Assembly (NCBI GenBank): GCA_035501575.1
Contig: DATJVZ010000273.1
Location: 1 to 5,157, forward strand
DNA from: JAFAGX01 sp035501575
GTDB taxonomy: Bacteria; Acidobacteriota; Terriglobia; Terriglobales; Acidobacteriaceae
Reading direction: 5' to 3'
DNA length: 5,157 nt
The position numbers were made by a program, and so were the translations under genes. A model generated the notes under the pieces. The model was not told the DNA's origin, ran no database searches, and worked only from the letters and a program-made list of their open reading frames with translations. The number at the start of each line of letters is the position of its first letter. The first letter of the stretch is position 1. Positions 1 through 5,157 of this stretch are shown piece after piece.

Positions 1-2
1 AC

Positions 3-185
3 TTCGAGCGATGGAGCGCTGAGGACGTGGACTGGACATTCAGACTGACTAGCAAGGGGTTGCGCCCGCAATTTGCCCCCGAGCTTGCGGGATGGCATCA
101 AGCGCACAGCCGGGATCGCGTGAAGGAGGTCGAGAGTGACCCTACCACACCACCCACCACCACCCCACCACCACTGTCACTTTGA
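3..185 (+). CDS. C-terminal end of an unidentified protein (5' truncated by the window)
   Basis: The frame is open from base 3 to a TGA at 183-185 and encodes about 60 residues. The first 45 or so look protein-like: mixed, charged and aromatic, with segments such as RWSAEDVDWTFRL and FAPELAGWHQAHSRDRVKEV. The last 15 residues are a Thr/Pro-rich tail encoded by an A/C-only stretch. The other two plus frames close early, at codons 16 and 7. No start codon is visible, so the gene begins upstream of the window. I recognise no family or motif and assign no function. The tail looks like a disordered C terminus. A chance open frame cannot be excluded for such a short piece. It reads in the same direction as the RecQ remnant, about 220 bases downstream. 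Confidence 0.4.
   Translation, partial: FERWSAEDVDWTFRLTSKGLRPQFAPELAGWHQAHSRDRVKEVESDPTTPPTTTPPPLSL
144..174. repeat. Low-complexity A/C tract (CCA-rich)
   Basis: Thirty-one consecutive bases contain only A and C, mostly as CCA/ACC triplets, and encode the Thr/Pro tail of the upstream frame. The complementary strand is a run of GG, GGG and GGGG blocks separated by single T residues (one TGT), a composition able to form a two-tetrad G-quadruplex. It is not a perfect tandem repeat. Confidence 0.6.
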
Positions 186-403
186 GAATGTCCTTGCCGA
201 AATGAAGCATATCTCTGCCGAGCGGACGGCCGGAACCTCTCTGATTCCGCAGGAGGGACGTTCAGACGCTAAGGCATAAACGTGCCGCGAGTCCGTTTTG
301 TGGGGATATCGTTGCCACGAGTTCTCGAATCGGCGTCGGCCAGAGCGAGGCCGCCGGGGAATGGTCCTTCCGAGTGCGTTGTATGTCGGGTACGATCTTG
401 GTT

Positions 404-703
404 ATGACTGGGCGTGATCAACTGTCGCTGGCAACGGTCGACGTGATGGGTCTTCTGCACAGCGCGTTCGGTTTCTCCTCGTTCCGACCCAACCAGGAAG
501 CCGTCTGCCGTGCGGCCAGAGAAGGTCGGGACGTGTTGCTGGTTATGCCGACAGGATCCGGCAAGTCACTGTGCTACCAATTGCCGGGCTTCGCCCGCTC
601 CGCGAGAGCCTTCAGCGAGCTGTTGGACCGAACAATCGGCAAGCGAACCTCGAATTCCGCTCGTCCTGCCTCCGCCCCTACTGCGCAGATTAACCTGTTC
701 TGA
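404..703 (+). pseudogene. recQ: RecQ-family DNA helicase, N-terminal remnant
   Basis: From the ATG at 404 the frame encodes 99 residues. Residues 15-65 match the start of RecQ helicases: LLHSAFGFSSFRPNQ is the RecQ motif 0 region, followed by a Walker A motif MPTGSGKS (bases 545-568) and LCYQLPG. RecQ then needs motif Ia (VVSPLIALM-like), a DEAH box and a second RecA domain, about 500 residues more. None of these appears here in any frame. Homology stops at about base 592 and the last 35 residues (ARSARAFSELLDRTIGKRTS and on) are unrelated, ending in AQINLF and TGA. The start at 404 gives an N-terminal spacing close to that of E. coli RecQ; GTG 374 and ATG 383 are alternatives, and none has a good Shine-Dalgarno site. 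The loss of all later motifs argues for a decayed or recombined gene that is not an active helicase. A short expressed protein is possible but less likely. Confidence 0.6.
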
Positions 704-742
704 TACGACCGGCCAATTGAATCTGGGGTGGCATGGTCGTCA

Positions 743-767
743 TGCGGGCGGCATATTAACTCCCGCA
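743..767. other. Inverted repeat downstream of the ATPase gene
   Basis: TGCGGG at 743-748 pairs with CCCGCA at 762-767 across a 13-base loop. It lies about 90 bases beyond the ATPase stop on the minus strand. There is no T-tract on either side, so it is at best a weak or factor-assisted transcription end. The rest of the 704-858 gap shows no gene or motif I can name. Confidence 0.2.
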
Positions 768-858
768 GCCAGAACCTGATATTTTATCCTCATGGAACCT
801 GTGGACACTATCCGCACATCCCGCAAGCTGCCCTTCCCCGCCGTTTCTGTCCCGAACA

Positions 859-2850
859 TCATGTGATTTCCATGGTCTTTTGAGCCCGTTGCGAAACCGC
901 GCTGACCAGTGAAGCACGCGGGACGAGCCTCGCCGAATTGAGGATGAAGGTCATTTCGGATGAAACGTGAATGAAGGCTGCTAGGAGCGGATTGAGGAAT
1001 CCAAAAGCCGCAAGCCCGACTCCGATGCTGTCAACCACCAGGGTTCCGGTAAAGTTCTGCATGATCGTGCGGCGGCAGCGCCGCGCCAGGCGAACGGTTT
1101 CCGCAAACTTGGTGAGGTCTGAGCCGATTAACACAATGTCGGAGCTCTCTCGCGCCACATCAGTGCCCGAGCCCATCGCGACTCCAACCGTAGCTTGCGC
1201 AAGTGCGGGAGCGTCATTGACCCCGTCGCCCAGCATCACAACTTTCTTGCCGCGGGCGAGCAGGTCTTCCACGTGCTGGAGCTTTTGCTCTGGTAACAGC
1301 TCTCCAAAGATTTCGTCCACTCCCAGACCTTTGCCGACGTCTTGAGCGACTGCCTTGGCGTCCCCGGTTAATAGAATCGTCCTGAGACCCATTGATTTGA
1401 GATTCTGAACCGCGGTCCTCGCTTCGGGCCGGAGCCGGTCGGCCACCCGGATCGCTCCCAGCAAGCGTCCTCCGCGAGTGACGATCGCGGCTCCATCGGA
1501 AGTCCCGTGCACGGATTCTGCGCCCTGGCCCCCTTTATCCTGCTGGTGTTTCCAATTGCCGATCACGATTTCTTCACCGCCAATGCCAGCCACGATGCCG
1601 CGTCCCGGAGTGTAGTCAAATCGCTCTGGCTGGCGAACACGAATCCCCGCCTGAGTGGCTCTATTCACGATAGCCTTGGCGACCGGATGCTCGGATGGAG
1701 ATTCCGCGATTGCTGCGGCTTCAAGCAAAGCCGCCTCGGTCACGCCCGCCGCCGGCCGGATCTCCATAACCACTGGCGTTCCATAGGTAAGAGTCCCTGT
1801 TTTGTCGAGGAGAATGGTATCCACTTCGGCAAGCTTTTCCAGGTACAGGCCGCCCTTGATGATCGCCCCGTGTTGAGCTGCCCGGCCGATGGCTCCCAGG
1901 ATGGCCAGCGGGGTTCCAGCCGCGATCCCACAGGCTCCGGCCACGATGACGACGGAGATAGTTGAGCGTGTGTTGTGCGTTATGAAAAAGGTGATCGCGG
2001 CAGCCGCCAAGGCGAAATAAACCAGATAACCGGAGAGCCGGTCGGCAATCCCTTGAATCGGCGCCCGCGATTTCTCTGCTCGCTCCACCGCTCCAATGAT
2101 CTTGCCAAAGGTGGTGTCACGACCGAGGCGGTCCACCCTGATTTCAAGAGCCCCAGATTGATTGATGGTTCCGGCATAGACCGCAGCTCCCAAGTGCTTC
2201 TCGACAGGCATGGACTCGCCCGTGATGGGCGCCTGGTCAACAAAAGAGTGGCCGCCAACCACCTCGCCGTCCACTGCAATGCACGCCCCTGGGCGAGCGA
2301 GCACTTTGTCGCCGCGGGATATTTCACCGATATCCACGTCTTTCCATTCTCCCGCCCTGTTGACCGTGGCGGTGCTCGGGAGGAGGTCAACCAGGCGTTG
2401 AATGGCCTGACGCCCCCGACCAACGGTCAGGCTTTCGAGAACTTCGGCTACCAAGACGAACAAGGTGATGATAAGGGCGGTGAAGACCTGTCGAATCGCG
2501 AGCGCAGCCACGATGGCGATGGCCATGGACAATTCCATCGTCATCCGACGTTCGAGCATATTTTCAATTGCTTCGCGAAAGATGGGATACCCGCCCACTA
2601 CCGTGCACAGAACCCCGATCCCTACATAGAAAGGGGTGGGCTCACCTTTCGTGAACCAGAGGGCTCCCGCGGCGGCGGCAACAAAAATAACTCGGTTTAG
2701 GTCGCGCCATCGGAGGGTGTGTTTATGTTCCGGCGCTTCCGGCGCTCGCCTCGCCCTTTCAATCTCTTGGACTTTACGTCCTGCCGGTGAGTTCTCATCC
2801 TTGAGAGTGCTATGAACTGAAGCCTTGGGCCTCAGGATCTTTGCTGGCAT
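859..2850 (-). CDS. P1B-type heavy-metal-translocating ATPase with atypical GAC membrane motif
   Basis: An inner-membrane ATP-driven metal pump of 663 residues. Visible parts, in order: a hydrophilic N terminus (1-48) with no HMA domain or CxxC; membrane segments near 52-68, 73-90, 107-118 and 121-138; an actuator domain with TGE at 210-212; membrane segments near 272-290 and 298-320; phosphorylation motif DKTGT at 349-353; nucleotide-domain SEHP at 386-389; TGD at 495-497; GDGVNDAP at 541-548; and two final helices near 601-640. The catalytic motifs are intact, so it should be active. Aligned on TPLAI (313-317), the metal-site CPC/SPC/TPC motif becomes G305-A306-C307, lacking the proline. 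The last helix has H628-V-S-S-E632 near N638, a second candidate metal ligand group. Substrate cannot be read from these; the RcnR-like sensor 54 bases upstream in the same operon suggests a divalent metal such as Ni, Co or Zn, with efflux as the likely direction. The ATG at 2850 has only a weak GAGAAG upstream. Confidence 0.95.
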   Translation of the reverse strand: MPAKILRPKASVHSTLKDENSPAGRKVQEIERARRAPEAPEHKHTLRWRDLNRVIFVAAAAGALWFTKGEPTPFYVGIGVLCTVVGGYPIFREAIENMLERRMTMELSMAIAIVAALAIRQVFTALIITLFVLVAEVLESLTVGRGRQAIQRLVDLLPSTATVNRAGEWKDVDIGEISRGDKVLARPGACIAVDGEVVGGHSFVDQAPITGESMPVEKHLGAAVYAGTINQSGALEIRVDRLGRDTTFGKIIGAVERAEKSRAPIQGIADRLSGYLVYFALAAAAITFFITHNTRSTISVVIVAGACGIAAGTPLAILGAIGRAAQHGAIIKGGLYLEKLAEVDTILLDKTGTLTYGTPVVMEIRPAAGVTEAALLEAAAIAESPSEHPVAKAIVNRATQAGIRVRQPERFDYTPGRGIVAGIGGEEIVIGNWKHQQDKGGQGAESVHGTSDGAAIVTRGGRLLGAIRVADRLRPEARTAVQNLKSMGLRTILLTGDAKAVAQDVGKGLGVDEIFGELLPEQKLQHVEDLLARGKKVVMLGDGVNDAPALAQATVGVAMGSGTDVARESSDIVLIGSDLTKFAETVRLARRCRRTIMQNFTGTLVVDSIGVGLAAFGFLNPLLAAFIHVSSEMTFILNSARLVPRASLVSAVSQRAQKTMEIT

Positions 2851-2904
2851 AATCTTCTCGCTCGCGCCTTCAGCCGGAGTTCGCCCTGGACGGTCGGGTG
2901 GAAG

Positions 2905-3183
2905 TTACTTCAAGTAGGCCCGCACTACTTCGACCAACTCTTCGGCCGCCTCGGCCTGCGATTTGCTCTTACGTCCGTTCGGAGAGAGCACGTGGAAACG
3001 GATGTGGCCTTCGATCAATTCGGCCATCAATCCATTGAGAGCGCCGCGACATGCCGCTACCAACTGGAGGACCTCGGCGCATTCGTGCTCGCCACCGAGA
3101 GTGCGCTCAATGGCTTCAACTTGCCCTCGAATTCGCCGCACGCGGATGAGAAGTTTCTCTCGGTCTCTAGACGTATGAGCCAT
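2905..3183 (-). CDS. CsoR/RcnR-family metal-sensing transcriptional repressor (RcnR-like)
   Basis: A 92-residue all-helical DNA-binding metal sensor of the DUF156 (CsoR/RcnR/FrmR) family, which acts as a tetramer and leaves its operator when metal binds. The sequence tracks E. coli RcnR closely: RDREKL near the N terminus, RRIRGQVEAIERTL (16-29), HECAEVLQ (33-40), RGALNGLMAELIEGH (46-60). Candidate ligands His3, Cys35, His60 and His64 fall exactly at RcnR's Ni/Co ligand positions, whereas CsoR copper sensors use Cys-His-Cys. The start at 3183 puts His3 in that place and gives the family's usual length. A longer reading to 3261 would add an atypical N terminus and run through the promoter. It is the first gene of an operon with the metal ATPase and diverges from the ZIP gene. 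It probably represses both sides, including itself, through the palindrome just before its start. Metal identity is inferred from family knowledge; Zn or Cu cannot be excluded. Confidence 0.93.
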   Translation of the reverse strand: MAHTSRDREKLLIRVRRIRGQVEAIERTLGGEHECAEVLQLVAACRGALNGLMAELIEGHIRFHVLSPNGRKSKSQAEAAEELVEVVRAYLK

Positions 3184-3189
3184 GCGGCG

Positions 3190-3195
3190 ATTATA
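3190..3195 (-). promoter_or_regulatory. -10 box for the sensor-ATPase operon
   Basis: On the minus strand the sequence reads TATAAT, preceded by TGG, giving a perfect extended -10 (TGnTATAAT). No good -35 is seen at 16-18 bases, where the hexamer is GATTAT-like; this is tolerable for an extended -10. Six bases separate it from the sensor ATG, so transcription would start at or within a base of the start codon, giving a leaderless or almost leaderless message. A TATACT at 3210-3215 on the same strand is an alternative -10 that would give a leader of about 20 bases without a Shine-Dalgarno site. Confidence 0.6.
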
Positions 3196-3211
3196 CCATA
3201 GCCGGGTATAG

Positions 3212-3217
3212 TATAAT
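3212..3217 (+). promoter_or_regulatory. -10 box for the ZIP transporter gene
   Basis: A perfect TATAAT in the right arm of the palindrome. Transcription would start near 3224, leaving a leader of about 37 bases with a GAGGAAA Shine-Dalgarno site at 3249-3255, placed well for the ATG at 3261. No clear -35 is seen, and the preceding triplet TAG is not an extended -10. Confidence 0.55.
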
Positions 3218-3260
3218 CCTCGTCTCCAGGCGACAGCCGTGCGCCCTCGAGGAAAGCGCA

Positions 3261-4007
3261 ATGAACGTCAAACTGTTGGGTGTGCTTCTCAGCGGGTTCG
3301 CGATGATTTCCACGATCGGTGGGGGTCTGGTCGCGGCGCACGGCCGGAAGCGAGTTCACCTGCTGCTGGGGGCGGGAGCGGGTATGTTGCTGGGAGCGAC
3401 GTTCTTCGATTTACTGCCGGAGTCTCTAGCGGCGGCGCAATCGCAAGGCTGGGCCCCAAGGACGATGTTCGCTGTCCTTGTCGCCGGCTTTTTAGGTTTC
3501 TATGGCTTGGAACGCGTCCTGATTCTTCATTCCTGCGCGGAAGGCGACTGCTCGAATGAAGCGCATCGCCGGTTCGGCCGGATGAGTGCCTTGGGCCTCA
3601 TCGCCCACAGCACGCTAGACGGAGCCGCGATCGGCGCGGCGACGCTCGTAAGCTGGCGCGAAGGCGTCATTGTGGCGGTCGCCATCATCGCTCACGATTC
3701 CAGCGATGGCCTGAATACGATGATGCTGATCACGCGAGGTGAACGGGCACATCGGGGCGACTTTGTGTTTCTCGGCTTAGACGCTGTCGCCCCGGTCCTG
3801 GGCGCTGTGCTGGCGCTTCAGTTCCTGCCCTCGCAGAAATGGCTGGCCGTTTTCCTTGCCCTCGCGTCCGGATTCTTTCTTTACACTGCCACTTCCGATC
3901 TACTGCCAGAGGCGCATCGTCGCTCGGACGGCCCGGCTGTCATGGTCGTGACGATTCTTGGGGTGGTTTTTATGGCTTTTGCCGTTACCTTGGCCAACCT
4001 CGCCTAA
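3261..4007 (+). CDS. ZIP-family divalent metal transporter
   Basis: An inner-membrane protein of 248 residues with about eight hydrophobic helices, near 4-26, 33-54, 68-90, 109-130, 135-157, 168-189, 192-212 and 226-247. ZIP proteins move Zn, Fe, Mn and related divalent cations, usually into the cytoplasm. The two metal-site helices are recognisable: helix 4 carries H115-S-T-L-D119-G and helix 5 carries H144-D145-S-S-D148-G, matching the HNxPEG and HExPEG motifs of the family with Asp where Glu is usual. The loop after helix 3 has a small Cys/His group (H90, C92, C97, H102) that may bind metal. Also seen are the acidic DLLPE at 50-54 and again at 213-217. The ATG at 3261 is preceded by GAGGAAA seven to eight bases upstream. 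The gene diverges from the metal sensor and shares its operator, so it is probably controlled by the same metal. No terminator is evident after its stop. Confidence 0.9.
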   Translation: MNVKLLGVLLSGFAMISTIGGGLVAAHGRKRVHLLLGAGAGMLLGATFFDLLPESLAAAQSQGWAPRTMFAVLVAGFLGFYGLERVLILHSCAEGDCSNEAHRRFGRMSALGLIAHSTLDGAAIGAATLVSWREGVIVAVAIIAHDSSDGLNTMMLITRGERAHRGDFVFLGLDAVAPVLGAVLALQFLPSQKWLAVFLALASGFFLYTATSDLLPEAHRRSDGPAVMVVTILGVVFMAFAVTLANLA

Positions 4008-4378
4008 TCCGTCGCGCGCCGTAAGCATCGCCTCGCCAATGCGTTCATCTCTGCAAGAAAGAGCGGAACACCTGTCCTGCTAACCGATTTTTGGCCTCGG
4101 CAACGGCCCTTCCCCTGCCGTACTTCCTTCTTATGAACTGCGCCGAGCCGGCATCGTCCTATGACCTCCCCGGGGCGGGATTTCTGGCGTTGACCGCCGG
4201 CGAAGCCTCGTCGATAATAATAGTGATGGCGTTGGAGTTCGCCCGTAACCGCCCCGTTGGGGAAGATGACTCCTACTGGGGAACCAGGGAGAAGGGCGCG
4301 CCAACTCGATCTTGCCCTCGCCTCGCCTGCCCCCTTAAGCTAAACACGCCCCTTTGTTGAGCGGGAAGGTGCACGGCG
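4008..4378. other. Intergenic region with no convincing gene
   Basis: This 371-base stretch follows the ZIP gene and precedes the dynamin-like GTPase. I read both strands and found no recognisable protein, tRNA or insertion-sequence end. The one open plus frame (TTG 4091 to TGA 4360, 89 codons) starts without a ribosome site and has an unfamiliar composition. It is in the same frame as the GTPase gene but separated by the TGA at 4358-4360. A tiny hairpin CCCC-GTT-GGGG occurs near 4252-4262. No strong rho-independent terminator was seen. The promoter of the GTPase gene may lie here but I cannot locate it. Confidence 0.5.
4362..4368 (+). promoter_or_regulatory. Possible Shine-Dalgarno site supporting the GTG start at 4379
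   Basis: GGGAAGG lies ten bases before an in-frame GTG at 4379. It favours this start because no ATG occurs in frame until 4703, which would cut off about a hundred residues of protein-like sequence. The match to the ideal GGAGG is imperfect. Confidence 0.3.
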
Positions 4379-5157
4379 GTGGGAGAGCAGGAGTCACTCA
4401 ATTCGTCTCAGTCTCTTCACCTGCTGACCAGTTGCAGGTACGCCGATCAACTCCTGTCTGAAATCGAATCGATTCTCTCTGCCTCGGCCTCCAAGTCGCC
4501 ATTCCCGAAGTATCGTAGCGACCTCTCTCCGGTGCAGGTCAAGGTTGTTCAAGACTATATCGCCCGGATTCGCGCCCAGATCATCCAGGTTCTGAGGAGC
4601 CAGGGAATCAGCCCTCCTGAGCCCCAGTTCGAAGCCCGCCGTTCGATTCGCGTCAATCTGGAATTCGCCGACATCGCTTTCGATGAGTGCCGGCCGACGG
4701 CAATGCGGGGGTACGGCGAAGTGCCAATCTCGCTGGTCCCCGAGCTGAACGGGCTGGTAGAGGAAATGAAAGGAGTGCTTCGCAGACTCAGTACCTATCT
4801 GGCCCAAGACCAGGACCTGGAAGCGCGTCTACGAAGGCTCGACCACACAACCCATGAGGCGCAGGTGCTGAAGACCCTCGAACGCATGATCAGTGAGCAC
4901 GGTCTGGTGGAGTTCAGGCCGACGCTGGACATCATCCTGGACCGATTGGAGTCGAACGCCTTCCAGATCGCCTTGTTCGGTCGCGTGAGCTCAGGCAAGT
5001 CATCCCTTCTGAACCACATTCTCGGAACCACGGTCCTACCGGTTGGCGTTACGCCGATCACGGCCGTGCCCACGAGAATCACGCACGGGCCGGAGCCCCG
5101 ACTTACGGTAACGTCTGCGGGTCGGAGGCCGGAAAGTGCGGAACTCAAGAGGCTACC
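4379..5157 (+). CDS. Dynamin-like GTPase, N-terminal part (3' truncated by the window)
   Basis: The frame opens after a TGA at 4358-4360 and runs off the window end; at least 259 residues are visible from a proposed GTG start. GTPase motif G1 is G201-R-V-S-S-G206-K207-S208, followed by SLLNHILG and then LPVGVTPITAVPTRI (about 221-235), the characteristic dynamin-family region containing the G2 threonine. G3 (DxxG) and G4 lie beyond the window. Before it comes a long N-terminal region of about 195 residues, helical in character, with a Leu-rich, probably coiled-coil part near 122-175 (VLRRLSTYLAQD, LEARLRRLDH). Bacterial dynamin-like proteins bind and reshape membranes upon GTP hydrolysis; some act in division, membrane repair or phage defence. 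No transmembrane segment is seen in this part. Such genes often occur in tandem pairs, so a partner may follow. Nothing links it to the metal cassette. The start is uncertain, the family call firm. Confidence 0.85.
   Translation, partial: MGEQESLNSSQSLHLLTSCRYADQLLSEIESILSASASKSPFPKYRSDLSPVQVKVVQDYIARIRAQIIQVLRSQGISPPEPQFEARRSIRVNLEFADIAFDECRPTAMRGYGEVPISLVPELNGLVEEMKGVLRRLSTYLAQDQDLEARLRRLDHTTHEAQVLKTLERMISEHGLVEFRPTLDIILDRLESNAFQIALFGRVSSGKSSLLNHILGTTVLPVGVTPITAVPTRITHGPEPRLTVTSAGRRPESAELKRL

Larger units (their letters stand above)
3190..3217. promoter_or_regulatory. Palindromic operator shared by divergent promoters
   Basis: An imperfect 28-bp palindrome: 12 of 14 base pairs match around the centre at 3203/3204. 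The left arm begins ATTATAC (3190-3196) and the right arm ends GTATAAT (3211-3217); ATA (3198-3200) pairs with TAT (3207-3209) and a CCGG sits at the centre. Mismatches are 3197/3210 and 3201/3206. It lies between the sensor and the ZIP gene and covers both -10 boxes. ATAC/GTAT ends flanking a G/C core, plus AGTA on the right, resemble known CsoR/RcnR operators, though RcnR's long G-run is shortened to GGG. Binding by the adjacent sensor is inferred. Confidence 0.75.

Noticed and set aside
337..353. Hairpin CGGCC/GGCCG with a seven-base loop as a terminator
   Set aside because: Only five pairs with no following T-tract; expected by chance in GC-rich DNA.
510..779. A second plus-strand frame overlapping the RecQ remnant, considered as a frameshifted continuation of RecQ
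   Set aside because: Its translation contains no RecQ motif Ia or DEAH sequence, so a simple frameshift does not explain the loss of homology.
1507..1965. A 152-codon plus-strand open frame
   Set aside because: Also antisense to the ATPase, with no recognisable domain and no plausible ribosome site.
1975..2700. A 241-codon plus-strand open frame opposite the ATPase gene
   Set aside because: It lies wholly antisense to an intact P1B ATPase with all motifs; its translation is hydrophilic and family-less. It is a codon-bias shadow.
3184..3261. Extension of the sensor gene to an ATG at 3261
   Set aside because: It would add 26 Arg-rich residues not typical of the family, read through the palindrome and promoter, and displace the His3 that fits the RcnR ligand set.
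859..4007. Metal cassette as a recently inserted mobile island
   Set aside because: No transposase, integrase, tRNA end or flanking direct repeats were seen on either side.
4091..4360. An 89-codon plus-strand frame upstream of the dynamin-like gene
   Set aside because: It begins at TTG without a Shine-Dalgarno site, has no recognisable motif, and ends in a TGA. It is in the same frame as the GTPase gene, but a read-through extension has no support.
4394..5148. Two minus-strand open frames (4394-4807 and 4795-5148)
   Set aside because: Both are antisense to the GTPase reading frame, whose G1 and G2 motifs are clear; their translations show no family features.

Overview
The window is moderately high-GC bacterial DNA with long ORFs, short gene gaps and recognisable Shine-Dalgarno and TATAAT elements. 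I cannot place the organism from sequence alone. The gene content would fit a soil or sediment bacterium such as an Acidobacteriota-like or similar uncultured lineage, but that is a guess. No rRNA, tRNA, CRISPR array, insertion sequence or attachment site was seen.

Layout. Bases 1-185 carry the tail of an unidentified + strand protein ending in a Thr/Pro-rich low-complexity stretch. Bases 404-703 hold a small ORF that starts as a good RecQ helicase N terminus, keeps the Walker A motif, then loses all homology and stops; it looks like a decayed or rearranged recQ. Bases 859-4007 are a compact divergent metal-homeostasis cassette. On the minus strand are a CsoR/RcnR-family metal sensor (2905-3183) and a P1B-type metal ATPase (859-2850), in operon order. 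On the plus strand is a ZIP-family transporter (3261-4007). Bases 4008-4378 hold no convincing gene. From 4379 to the window edge runs the N-terminal part of a dynamin-like GTPase with a long, partly coiled-coil N-terminal region.

How the cassette works (inference). The 77-bp gap between sensor and ZIP contains a 28-bp imperfect palindrome (3190-3217). Each arm contains a perfect TATAAT, one per strand, so one sensor-binding event could shut both divergent promoters. The sensor has the His3-Cys35-His60-His64 pattern of the Ni/Co sensor RcnR. Metal binding would release DNA and turn on the ATPase, presumably an exporter, together with the ZIP protein. The ATPase is unusual: the membrane CPC/SPC/TPC motif of P1B pumps is replaced by Gly-Ala-Cys with no proline, and there is no N-terminal metal-binding domain. 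The ZIP protein has Asp in place of the usual Glu in both metal-site helices.

I did not find a wholly new multi-gene system. The most interesting items are the two-promoter operator, the atypical ATPase motif, the RecQ remnant with a clamp-binding-like C terminus, and the truncated dynamin-like gene, whose unseen downstream neighbours could matter.
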